Virus record (IMG/VR): IMGVR_UViG_3300024520_000160
Coordinates: 1-42,898 of that record
DNA from: a virus
Strand: one strand, 5' to 3'
DNA: 42,898 nt
The translations under genes were made by a program, and so were the position numbers. Positions 1 to 7,413 of this stretch are shown here, in pieces; the stretch's first letter is position 1, and every line of letters begins with the position of its first letter. The notes under the pieces were generated by a model. It saw only the letters and a program-made list of their open reading frames with translations. It ran no database searches and had not been told where the DNA came from.

Positions 1-86
1 GTTTTCATTCACGCCCCCGCCTCTCACGCTGATTTTATGGAATTCCAGCCCCACTGTAATTACACTTGTATTGAAATTGTTTTTTT

Positions 87-103
87 TGTCAACTTAGTTG
101 ACA
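87..103. promoter_or_regulatory. 17-bp palindrome, candidate operator
   Basis: The sequence is a perfect inverted repeat with 8-bp arms around one central base (TGTCAACT-T-AGTTGACA). Its right arm is also the TTGACA of the promoter that precedes the small terminase gene. A repressor bound here would block that -35 element. The symmetry is directly visible; the operator role is inferred. Confidence 0.45.
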
Positions 104-126
104 GTTAGCGGCATGCACAGTACATA
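98..126 (+). promoter_or_regulatory. candidate sigma70-type promoter for the structural block
   Basis: A consensus -35 TTGACA at 98-103 is followed after 17 bp by TACATA at 121-126 (3 of 6 matches to TATAAT). The expected transcription start would fall about at the ATG at 133, so the terminase message could be leaderless, which agrees with the lack of a Shine-Dalgarno sequence there. The -10 match is weak. Confidence 0.4.
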
Positions 127-132
127 TCATTG

Positions 133-798
133 ATGAAATTAGTATCCCAACCGGACTTTGCGGACATATCGGGTCTATCCACTCCCACTGTAAACGCCCA
201 TTGCCAACCGGGAAAGGCACTCCACAAGTGTGTAATTGGCGGAAAAATTGACTTAGAGCACCCCGACGCCGTGGCGTATATCGAAGCGAGAATTCAACGG
301 CATACTGACTCAAAATTTACTAAACCGATGACCAAAAAGAGCTCATCGACGGCGGAAGCGGTGACCGCGTGGACCGACGCCCAAACAGCGGAGTCACGCC
401 ATCGCGCTAAAATGGCGGAATTAGCGGCTGATATGCGTGAGTTAGCACATTTATCGCTATCTAAATTAATTTATTATTTTGGTGAAGACATTCGCTTCCT
501 TGATTGGCTTAAGGCTATAAAAATGCAAGAGAAAATCGAGGAAGTTAGGCTAAAAAACGCTGAAAAAGAAGGTACTCTTGTGAGACGAGAACTCGTGCAC
601 GTGGGGGTTATGATGGTATTGGATTCCGCCCTTCGTGGAATGCTCACCGATGGCGCCAAAACGATCGCAACAAAGTCGCATGCGATGGCCAAAAGTGATC
701 GGTCCGTCGATGAGATTGAAGAATACATATCGGGCATCCTTGGGAGCTACCTTAAACCGGCTAAAGCCAAGATGTCACGCAACTTGAAGGGGGCGTGA
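133..798 (+). CDS. terminase small subunit (lambda Nu1-like)
   Basis: Predicted 221-aa DNA-recognition subunit of the packaging terminase, which binds the packaging site and recruits the large subunit. The first 50 residues resemble the winged helix-turn-helix of Nu1-type proteins (VSQPDFADISGLSTPTV, then a short wing and IDLEHPDAVAYIEAR). The middle is helical and charged, as expected for an oligomerisation region. It lies directly upstream of the large subunit, and its TGA overlaps the next ATG by one base. The ATG at 133 was chosen over an adjacent TTG at 130. No ribosome binding site is visible, so translation may be leaderless. The family call rests on the N-terminal pattern and position; sequence similarity in this family is always low. 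Confidence 0.8.
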   Translation: MKLVSQPDFADISGLSTPTVNAHCQPGKALHKCVIGGKIDLEHPDAVAYIEARIQRHTDSKFTKPMTKKSSSTAEAVTAWTDAQTAESRHRAKMAELAADMRELAHLSLSKLIYYFGEDIRFLDWLKAIKMQEKIEEVRLKNAEKEGTLVRRELVHVGVMMVLDSALRGMLTDGAKTIATKSHAMAKSDRSVDEIEEYISGILGSYLKPAKAKMSRNLKGA

Positions 799-2774
799 TG
801 CGTGATTTTGATGACGTCGGGCGGGATTGGCTTGACAAAGCGATAAAAGCGCTTCCAACGAAGATTGTTCGAAGGGGTATACAAGAGTTTAATGAGACAC
901 ATCGCTACCTCCCCGAAAGTGTGACGCCCCTACCCGGGTACATACGATTTGACGTCAACCCCTTCATGATAGAAATTCTTGAATGTTTCGACGTCCGCTC
1001 GCACGTCCGCGAAGTGAACCTAAAAAAGGGCGTCCAAATCACGTATACTACCCTGTTAGAGAGTGTGTTTTTATACTACGCGTTCGAAGTGCGCACGGTA
1101 CCATGCATGTACGTGACGGCCGATCGTGAGTTGAGCGCCGCCCGCATCGAAAACAACTTTATCCCGATGATACAAGACAGTGGTCTATCGCACCTCATCG
1201 CCTCTAAAGACACGTCAAGTAAGCGCAAGAGCGGCATCACGAAAAATCATATCCAATGGCTTGGCGGCGGGTACATGGTACCTTTTGGAGCGAAAAGCCC
1301 TTCCAAAGCACGTCAATTCTCTATTTTGCTCATGTTAATGGACGAGTTAGACGGTTGGCCGACGAGCTTGGGCAAAGACGGTGACCCCAACAGGCTATTT
1401 ACCGATCGTACAAGCGGCTACTGGCTTAACCGCAAGGTCTTTAGGGGTTCAACTCCGCTGTTAAAGAATGAGTCATTGATAGACGCCCAATACTTAAGGG
1501 GTGACCAGCGTAAATATATGGTGCTTTGCAGGGCGTGTAGCTTCCCACAAGAGCTCCGTTGGAGCGGGCACAACAGTGACAAGCGCATCGACTTCGGGTT
1601 CAAGTGGGACCTAGACGACGGCCAATTAGTACATGAGTCGGTCAGGTACCTGTGTTCCAATTGTGGCCATGAACACTTTGAACACGACAAAGAAAAGCTA
1701 TTCGCGCTTGATCATGGCGCCCATTGGAAGCCCACGGCCCGCCCTGTTGAGCCCGACATACGGTCTTACCACTTGCCCGCCCTGTATTCACCCATTGGGA
1801 TGCAACCCTGGTACAAGAGCGTTGGTATGTTTTTGGAAGCGTACGACCCAAAAGAGCGGCGGGTTTTATCGATAGATAAATTCCAGGTTTTTTATAATAA
1901 CGTATTGGGCAAGTCGTTCGAAGTAATGGGCTCAAAAATACATTTTACAATGGTATCGGCCCATCGTCGGTCAGAATACAGGTTGGGTGAAGTGCCCAAT
2001 CTTTTTGCGATTGAGTATGCCGGGGGGCCGATACTGTTTTTGACCTGCCTTGTGGACGTCCACAAACACTTTTTAGCGGTTGCCGTGCTTGGATGGACAC
2101 GGGGGCCGTCGATGTTTTTGATTGAGTACAAGCGCTTTGTCGATGAGTCAGAAGAGGGTTGTTTACGCCCCGAGTCATCCGTGTGGGCGGAGCTCCGTGA
2201 AGTAATAGAAGAGCAAGAGTGGGCGGCTAACGATGGTAAAAAGTACCGTGTTCAAATGACTCTCATCGATGCGGGTTATGAGAATGACCTGGTAACCACC
2301 TTTTGTAACGAGTATGAAACGGGCGTTTTTCCGACGCTTGGACGTGACCGGCCAGCTAAAAACCAAAAAATACTCGAGTTCGCACCCTTCAAGACGCAAG
2401 CGGGAACAATTGGATATCGAATTTTAGTAGACCATTATAAAGACCGCTTGGCGCCCGTGCTTCGTCGTGAGTGGTTGCCCGTTAACGGCCCACAAAAGGC
2501 ATACCACTTCAACGCCCCCATCGACACCCCGGATCCCGCGTTAAAAGAGCTCACGAAGGAAACACGGCGCGAGATTATCGACAAAAAAGGCCACAAATCA
2601 TATGAGTGGTATCGCCCGGGTAACGCGCGTAATGAGCTCTGGGATCTGCTTGTGATGGGTAATGCCGCACTTGAAATCATCGCTTGGGATATATCAATCC
2701 GTCAATTCGAGCGGGAAGCCGTGTCATGGGAAGAATTTTGGGATTATATTAGTGACGGAATATTCTTTTCTTGA
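798..2774 (+). CDS. terminase large subunit (lambda gpA family)
   Basis: Predicted 658-aa ATPase-nuclease motor that cuts concatemeric DNA and pumps it into the prohead. The order of elements fits the gpA family: ATPase region with a Walker B-like LLMLMDELDGW (acidic pair near residues 182-183), a coupling segment FRGSTP, then a zinc-finger-like pair of CxxC motifs (CRAC near 244 and CSNC near 286). The C-terminal nuclease half has candidate metal-binding aspartates in CLVDVHKH (about 420), LIDAGYEND and RNELWDLL. Length is close to lambda gpA (641 aa). I chose the ATG at 798 (TGATG overlap with the small subunit) over a GTG three bases earlier. Confidence 0.93.
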   Translation: MRDFDDVGRDWLDKAIKALPTKIVRRGIQEFNETHRYLPESVTPLPGYIRFDVNPFMIEILECFDVRSHVREVNLKKGVQITYTTLLESVFLYYAFEVRTVPCMYVTADRELSAARIENNFIPMIQDSGLSHLIASKDTSSKRKSGITKNHIQWLGGGYMVPFGAKSPSKARQFSILLMLMDELDGWPTSLGKDGDPNRLFTDRTSGYWLNRKVFRGSTPLLKNESLIDAQYLRGDQRKYMVLCRACSFPQELRWSGHNSDKRIDFGFKWDLDDGQLVHESVRYLCSNCGHEHFEHDKEKLFALDHGAHWKPTARPVEPDIRSYHLPALYSPIGMQPWYKSVGMFLEAYDPKERRVLSIDKFQVFYNNVLGKSFEVMGSKIHFTMVSAHRRSEYRLGEVPNLFAIEYAGGPILFLTCLVDVHKHFLAVAVLGWTRGPSMFLIEYKRFVDESEEGCLRPESSVWAELREVIEEQEWAANDGKKYRVQMTLIDAGYENDLVTTFCNEYETGVFPTLGRDRPAKNQKILEFAPFKTQAGTIGYRILVDHYKDRLAPVLRREWLPVNGPQKAYHFNAPIDTPDPALKELTKETRREIIDKKGHKSYEWYRPGNARNELWDLLVMGNAALEIIAWDISIRQFEREAVSWEEFWDYISDGIFFS

Positions 2775-2798
2775 CAAATCGCTAAACCGTCTTACAGT
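2771..2798 (+). promoter_or_regulatory. candidate promoter upstream of gpW-like gene
   Basis: TTGACA at 2771-2776 is separated by 16 bp from TACAGT at 2793-2798 (4 of 6 matches to TATAAT). It sits at the very end of the large terminase gene and in the 58-bp gap before the next start. It could boost head-gene transcription. Like two other candidates in this window it combines TTGAC with a TACA-type -10. Confidence 0.35.
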
Positions 2799-2832
2799 GC
2801 TACCATGTGCCAAAAATAAGGCAAAGGTGGCA

Positions 2833-3096
2833 ATGGATAGCGCATTCATACAAGCCCGAATCGACGCGTTGAAAGTCCAAGCGGTTGCCGCTTCGGACTT
2901 ACTCACCGTGTTACTGTTAGACGACACCCCCGCGAACAAATCATACACATTAGAGACCGGCCAAAGCACCATCACGGTGACTAAAAAAGACGCCCCCCGT
3001 ATATCCAATTTAGTTGACTCGCTATTTAACCAACTGGCCGTGTGGGAGAGTCGTCAAACGGGCTCCGGGGTCAAACAAAGTGTGCCCGCATGGTGA
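2833..3096 (+). CDS. gpW-like head-tail joining protein
   Basis: An 87-aa protein between large terminase and portal, exactly where lambda-like phages encode gpW, the small protein that plugs the portal before tail attachment. It has the gpW-type pattern: an N-terminal helix (QARIDALKVQAVAASDLL), a short beta turn (YTLETGQSTITVTKKD) and a C-terminal helix (APRISNLVDSLFNQLAVWES). Lambda gpW is 68 aa. The reading frame opens upstream at 2662, but that stretch is inside the terminase gene. The ATG at 2833 is preceded by a Shine-Dalgarno-like AAGGTGG at 2824-2830, so I start there. Confidence 0.7.
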   Translation: MDSAFIQARIDALKVQAVAASDLLTVLLLDDTPANKSYTLETGQSTITVTKKDAPRISNLVDSLFNQLAVWESRQTGSGVKQSVPAW

Positions 3097-3218
3097 CGCG
3101 TGACGAGAAATTTGATGCGTTTGTAGAAGATGTTTTAAAGGCAATAGCTGAATCTGTGGGCTTGCCGGAAGATGTGTTAAAACGACCTATACCGGAGGCG
3201 CCGCATGGTAGAAAATAA
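3093..3218 (+). CDS. small unknown protein overlapping the portal start
   Basis: A 41-codon frame with a GTG start overlapping the stop of the gpW-like gene (GTGA) and running 14 bp into the portal gene. The product begins MTRDEKFDAFVEDVLKAIAE and continues as a charged amphipathic helix ending in proline-rich sequence. It fills the only space between the two genes, and the GTGA overlap matches other junctions in this window (7410, 13091). No function is recognisable. It could serve mainly to couple translation of the portal gene. Confidence 0.45.
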   Translation: MTRDEKFDAFVEDVLKAIAESVGLPEDVLKRPIPEAPHGRK

Positions 3219-4827
3219 CACCGAAGTGGGGGCGATGACAGTAGCGCCAACGGTCAAAGTTAGCGACTTGCAAGCGTCTAACTCGTTCGCAAGCCCCGCC
3301 AATGCCGCTATCTATGACGGCGACAAGTTTTTTGGCGGGTTCGGTGCGACTAACGTATTTGAGATCGACTATTGGACGCTTCGGGAGCGGTCCGCACAGT
3401 TGTTTACCGAAAATCTATACGCGCGTGGGCTCATACGGCGGATAATTACGAATATAATCAATACCGGATTAGGGGTGGAATCAAGCCCCGATGAGTCAGT
3501 AATTGGCGTGCCCGATGACAGCTTGACTGACTGGCAAGAGCAAGTCGAAAATTTGCACGCTATTTGGTCGAAATCCCCTAAAGTGTGTGATTATCTCGGC
3601 AAGAGCACGTTCGGGGAGCTCCAAAAAGAAATATACCGGGAATCGTTGGTCGAAGGCGACATATTGATCGTTCTTCATATCGACGAAAAGACCGGATTTC
3701 CGAAATATCAACTTGTGAGCGGTAGTCTAGTGGAAACGCCACAATTTGATTTCGATGACGAGCGAAATATTAAGCACGGTGTTGAGCTCGACGCCGAAGG
3801 GCGCCACGTGGCGTATTGGGTAACCCAAGACGAAGGGTCCCGAAGGGTGCCTGCATACGGCCCGAAATCCGGTCGCAAGGTCGCATGGTTATTCTACGGT
3901 ACGGACAAGCGCAAGGATGACGTCCGCGGGCAACCTATTCTATCATTGGTACTTCAAAGCCTAAAAGAAGTAGATCGCTACCGTGATGCGGCGGTACGTA
4001 AAGCCGTTATTAATGCCATTGTGGCAATGTTCGTCAAAAAAGACTTGGACAAGCCAGGTTCGTTGCCCATGACGGGCGGCGCGGTCCGCAAGGGTGCGGG
4101 TACAACCGCGGACAACACAGGTACCGAGCGCACCTTTGACATTGCGGAGCACGTGCCCGGGCTATACTTTGAAGAGCTACAAACTGGTGAAACGCCCGTC
4201 CCCTATTCGACACAAGGTACCGACGTCAATTTTGGTGATTTTGAAGCGGCGATTATTTCGGCAATTGCTTGGGCTAATGAAGTGCCCCCCGAAATCCTAC
4301 AATTAGGCTTTTCGCACAATTATAGTGCTTCCCAAGCGGCTACAAATGAATTCAAAATTTATCAAAATATGGAGCGCACCCGAATCGGTGACGGCGCATT
4401 ACAACCGGGCTTTATTGAGTGGCTAGTATCGGCCGTGGCGCTCGCTAAAATAACCGCTCCGGGCTTTTTAGAAGCTCGGTTTGACCCTATGAAGTGGGAT
4501 ATTTTTGGGGCTTGGGTTATGACGGATTGGTCGGGCGCTATCAAGCCCAGTGTGGATATAGCCAAGCAGTCCAAAGGTTACAAAACTATGGTAACCGAAG
4601 GTTGGGCAACTAACGAGCGGTCAAGTCGTGAGCTTACAGGTACCAAATTCCGGAAAAACATCAAAAGACTTAAAAAAGAAAATGAGCTCAAAGCAGAGGC
4701 GCTCCGTCCCTTGCTAGAAATCCAAAACGAATTTAGTCAACAGGGCGGTGACGCCCCGGTAGACGTAGTTGACGCCCTTTCAAGTGCGGTTGAAGCACTT
4801 GAAGACATGACAGTAGAAAGCGGGTAA
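3205..4827 (+). CDS. portal protein (lambda gpB family)
   Basis: Predicted 540-aa subunit of the dodecameric portal ring through which DNA is packaged and ejected. Length equals the lambda gpB class (533 aa), and family-like segments can be seen: an early YWTLRERSAQLFTENLYARG, the G-x-E-S-P turn LGVESSP, EIYRESLVEGDILIV, GQPILSLVLQSLKEVDRYRDA (the conserved helix before the tunnel loop) and the PPEILQLGFSHNYSASQAA segment typical of lambda-type portals. GGAGG at 3194-3198 sits six bases before the ATG. It follows terminase and gpW as in lambda, although here the next canonical gene (protease) is displaced by seven extra genes. Confidence 0.92.
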   Translation: MVENNTEVGAMTVAPTVKVSDLQASNSFASPANAAIYDGDKFFGGFGATNVFEIDYWTLRERSAQLFTENLYARGLIRRIITNIINTGLGVESSPDESVIGVPDDSLTDWQEQVENLHAIWSKSPKVCDYLGKSTFGELQKEIYRESLVEGDILIVLHIDEKTGFPKYQLVSGSLVETPQFDFDDERNIKHGVELDAEGRHVAYWVTQDEGSRRVPAYGPKSGRKVAWLFYGTDKRKDDVRGQPILSLVLQSLKEVDRYRDAAVRKAVINAIVAMFVKKDLDKPGSLPMTGGAVRKGAGTTADNTGTERTFDIAEHVPGLYFEELQTGETPVPYSTQGTDVNFGDFEAAIISAIAWANEVPPEILQLGFSHNYSASQAATNEFKIYQNMERTRIGDGALQPGFIEWLVSAVALAKITAPGFLEARFDPMKWDIFGAWVMTDWSGAIKPSVDIAKQSKGYKTMVTEGWATNERSSRELTGTKFRKNIKRLKKENELKAEALRPLLEIQNEFSQQGGDAPVDVVDALSSAVEALEDMTVESG

Positions 4828-4830
4828 ATA

Positions 4831-5091
4831 ATGGCTTTACCGGTCGAAGTAGATATTACGTTGAATACTTGGACAATAGTGGCGACCAACGTCCAGATTG
4901 GCAATGTATGGATTATGGAGCCCGGGGCCAAATATGCCCACACATATGTAGCAACGGGGGCGGCGGCGCCCTTGGCTACTGTTGACGGGGCGCCAATGCC
5001 GGAGCCGGGGCTTCCAATATCGGTAGACGTTGCGGCGGATATTTATGTCAAAGCGCTCGGCCGGGCTGGAAAGGTATCGGTAGCGGTATGA
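4831..5091 (+). CDS. small structural protein of unknown function
   Basis: An 86-aa protein with no recognised family. It is rich in beta-forming and small residues (VEVDITLNTWTIVATNVQIG, then VATGAAAPLATVDGAP and a C-terminal VDVAADIYVKALGRAGKV). It starts three bases after the portal stop and overlaps the next gene by four bases (ATGA), so it belongs to the same transcript and probably the same structure as the following six genes. A capsid decoration or fibre-base role is possible, but this is only positional inference. Confidence 0.6.
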   Translation: MALPVEVDITLNTWTIVATNVQIGNVWIMEPGAKYAHTYVATGAAAPLATVDGAPMPEPGLPISVDVAADIYVKALGRAGKVSVAV

Positions 5092-6077
5092 CCCAAAGCA
5101 ATAATAATCTAACCATAGGTAATGTACCGGTTGGGTCGGGCTCCGGAGCGGCTTTAATAGCGGCTATACAGGCGAGCGCGGCGGCCCAAATTGTAGCGAT
5201 TAACGCGGCCAGCGCGGCTGAGATCGTGGCATTGAATGCCAATAGCGCATCGGAAATAGTGGCGGCGGAAGCGGCGGAAGCGAGTGCCAAAGTATCGGCG
5301 GGCGCCCTTGCAGGCGCCGCCCTTGGTGAGTATGGTTATAGCAACCTCCGCGACGACTTTACGGCCACAATTTCGAGCACAACCGAAATCGATTTAACGA
5401 GCTTGCCCGCAGGTCTCACCGTCGATGAGACCCGTATCGTAGCGGTTGGATTGCGACCAAACGCGGCGGCCGATGATTATGATTGGGTGTATCTGCGGGG
5501 TAGCGGCGATCTTGTCGTATCATACGCGGCGGGTACCATCACCTTTTCAAGTGCCGTGCTTACCGTAGCGGACCACGAGGCGGCCGTGTGGATTGAGGGC
5601 GTCGGCAAGTACGACGTGACCGGTATCGACGCTACAAAGCGCCTTCAAACGCGCGACGAGGCATTGACAACCGATACCCGTAGCGAGCGTGTTGAAGAGA
5701 TCGACCCCATCGACGCGCGCGGGCAAGCGGACACCCTTTATGATGTGACCAATATCGTAGACGGTACCTACTACGTTTATGTATCGATGGATACCTACCG
5801 CAAAGGGTTCTTTCAATTGGAGCTCAATGGTGGTTCGGGTACTGTGACAATTAGCATTCAAGGCACGTGTCAAGATGAGGGGGTTGCGGCGGCCTCGAGG
5901 ACGTATCAGGATATTGGGTCGGCTACATTTGGATCGGCCAGTTGGACCGCCGACGCGATACTTGCCGATAATGCCGAGAAATTGGCCGGTTACACCTATT
6001 TACGAATTACAATTGTCGCTTCAACGGGCGCCGCCGACGACGCCGACGCGACTATCTACGGCGTGAGGTTGTACTAA
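5088..6077 (+). CDS. virion protein with hendecad coiled-coil stalk and beta-rich head
   Basis: A 329-aa protein. Residues about 19-75 are extremely alanine-rich and contain three successive 11-residue repeats (ASAAAQIVAIN, AASAAEIVALN, ANSASEIVAAE), the signature of a straight, probably trimeric coiled coil. The rest is beta-rich and Asp/Thr/Gly-rich, as in phage fibres and knobs (for example GTYYVYVSMDTYRKGFFQLEL and a final YGVRLY). No enzymatic motif is visible. It sits in the block between portal and protease, so it is best read as a head-attached fibre or spike, though the attachment site is inferred. Confidence 0.6.
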   Translation: MTQSNNNLTIGNVPVGSGSGAALIAAIQASAAAQIVAINAASAAEIVALNANSASEIVAAEAAEASAKVSAGALAGAALGEYGYSNLRDDFTATISSTTEIDLTSLPAGLTVDETRIVAVGLRPNAAADDYDWVYLRGSGDLVVSYAAGTITFSSAVLTVADHEAAVWIEGVGKYDVTGIDATKRLQTRDEALTTDTRSERVEEIDPIDARGQADTLYDVTNIVDGTYYVYVSMDTYRKGFFQLELNGGSGTVTISIQGTCQDEGVAAASRTYQDIGSATFGSASWTADAILADNAEKLAGYTYLRITIVASTGAADDADATIYGVRLY

Positions 6078-6078
6078 A

Positions 6079-6588
6079 ATGGGCGTTTCATATAGCTCAA
6101 AGTCGCGTAGTGAGCCGCTCTATTTCGAGCAAGAACTCGATATTGTGCTCCCCGTAGGCGCGCAAGTTGTAAACGTATTTCAAGTGACCGGAGCGGTCCG
6201 AATACTCAACCAATGGGCCCGTATAACCGACGTAACATTAATGGATAATGTAACGGCCGTTTATGCGACCCTTTACGATGGTAGCACCACAACCGATTTG
6301 ACGGCCGATGGTATCGTTTTGAGCAATTTGGGTGTTAATACGTATTTCACAAAAGACCAGTTATCGGCCCAAACATATTCGCTCCTATCGGGCGCAACAA
6401 GTGGGGTGTTAGAGACGCTTCAAGATCGAAACGCGGGGCGCCCTTTTACGGTCAATCAAAAATTCGGGGCGAATACTTATATCCAATTGCGGGCAACCGC
6501 GGGCGGCTCCGAACAATCATTTAAAATGGTTTTACACTTCGATTATAGGCTACTCAACGGTGGCTCAAATTTGGAGTTTTTACTATGA
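6079..6588 (+). CDS. beta-rich structural protein, unknown
   Basis: A 169-aa protein predicted to be nearly all beta strands (VNVFQVTGAVRILNQWARIT, VYATLYDGSTTTDLT, IQLRATAGGSEQSFKMVLHF). It resembles jelly-roll or lectin-like phage surface domains in composition but matches no family that I can name. The start lies one base after the stop of the coiled-coil protein gene, and the end overlaps the next start by four bases. The following gene is also 169 aa and similar in style, with SF/SL-R-Y-type C-terminal strands. The two may be a duplicated pair of surface proteins. Confidence 0.55.
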   Translation: MGVSYSSKSRSEPLYFEQELDIVLPVGAQVVNVFQVTGAVRILNQWARITDVTLMDNVTAVYATLYDGSTTTDLTADGIVLSNLGVNTYFTKDQLSAQTYSLLSGATSGVLETLQDRNAGRPFTVNQKFGANTYIQLRATAGGSEQSFKMVLHFDYRLLNGGSNLEFLL

Positions 6589-7094
6589 CAGCATATAGCG
6601 GTGAACATTACGTACCCGCGGCCAATTCGGCCGATAATGTCACAACCGCCGACGTTGTGGGCAACAAGAGCGATGGGCACTCGGGCACGCCCCTTGTGGC
6701 CATTACGCACACACTTGAAGAGCACGCGCATGCAATCTCTAAAGTGTACCCGACATTGGCCGGGGGCGTGACAGCTACGGCGGGCGCTTCATGGGTGCTT
6801 GGGTCACTTGTCGAAGTGGTACCGGCCTCGACCATAACGGACGATTTTGACATCCACGCCATTGACGTTGAAGATATTTCGGCGAATGATACCTATGAAC
6901 TCGTTCTATACCAGGGGGCGGGCGATACGGAAGTCGGCCGAATAAGATTTGTCCGAACGGCAGTCCAAAGTGCGACACAAAACACGATAATCCAAACCCC
7001 GATCGTACCGGCTAACGCACGGATCCGGGCGGCGGTTGCAAGCGCGGCGGGAAGCAACGATGTAACGATCTCGCTTCGATACCACACGTATTAA
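6585..7094 (+). CDS. beta-rich structural protein, unknown
   Basis: A 169-aa protein coupled to the previous gene by an ATGA overlap. It starts with a polar segment (MTAYSGEHYVPAANSADN), followed by strands such as GASWVLGSLVEVVPASTI, TYELVLYQGAGDTEVGRIRF and a C-terminal NDVTISLRYHTY. The pattern of a value plus limits on each strand is typical of phage capsid-surface or fibre-head domains, but I recognise no family. It has the same length as its upstream neighbour. Identity between them is not obvious by eye, so paralogy is only suspected. Confidence 0.55.
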   Translation: MTAYSGEHYVPAANSADNVTTADVVGNKSDGHSGTPLVAITHTLEEHAHAISKVYPTLAGGVTATAGASWVLGSLVEVVPASTITDDFDIHAIDVEDISANDTYELVLYQGAGDTEVGRIRFVRTAVQSATQNTIIQTPIVPANARIRAAVASAAGSNDVTISLRYHTY

Positions 7095-7104
7095 AGGGGT
7101 AGCA

Positions 7105-7413
7105 ATGGGATATAAACAGATAATCGATGACGTGATAAACGCGTTGGAAGCCCCCGGGCTCGAAACGGTATTGGAAGCGGAGCTCAAAGCGGGTAAAAAG
7201 CCTAAAAAGGTCAAATTGACCGAAGCGCTCGTCAACGAAATATTGACGCATATTAGGGCGGGTATGGGCGTTAAAGAAATACAGCGGACCGTCATTGACG
7301 AGGGCCCCAAAGGCCAAAAATGGAAGCTTACACGGGCGGTAATTAATGACATTGCCGACGCCCGCCAAGCTCGTTACAGCCTATTAACGGCCGTTGAAGA
7401 GCCCGTCGAGTGA
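7105..7413 (+). CDS. small helical protein with HTH-like segment
   Basis: A 102-aa protein preceded by a good ribosome binding site (AAGGGG). It is basic in the middle (ELKAGKKPKKVKLTE), followed by a two-helix pattern like a DNA-binding helix-turn-helix (VNEILTHIRAGMGVKEIQR, then KWKLTRAVINDIADARQAR). This is out of character for a run of structural genes. It could be a regulator, a DNA-contacting capsid component or a small assembly factor. Its stop overlaps the next start (GTGA). Confidence 0.5.
   Translation: MGYKQIIDDVINALEAPGLETVLEAELKAGKKPKKVKLTEALVNEILTHIRAGMGVKEIQRTVIDEGPKGQKWKLTRAVINDIADARQARYSLLTAVEEPVE

Noticed and set aside
81-87. T-run before the terminase promoter as a terminator of an upstream gene
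   Set aside because: No stable GC-rich stem precedes it. The palindrome comes after the T-run, so the order is wrong for the plus strand.
5160-5290. GC-rich GCG/GCC repeats as a possible DNA tandem repeat or recombination site
   Set aside because: The periodicity is explained by the 11-residue protein repeats. The DNA copies are not identical at third positions.
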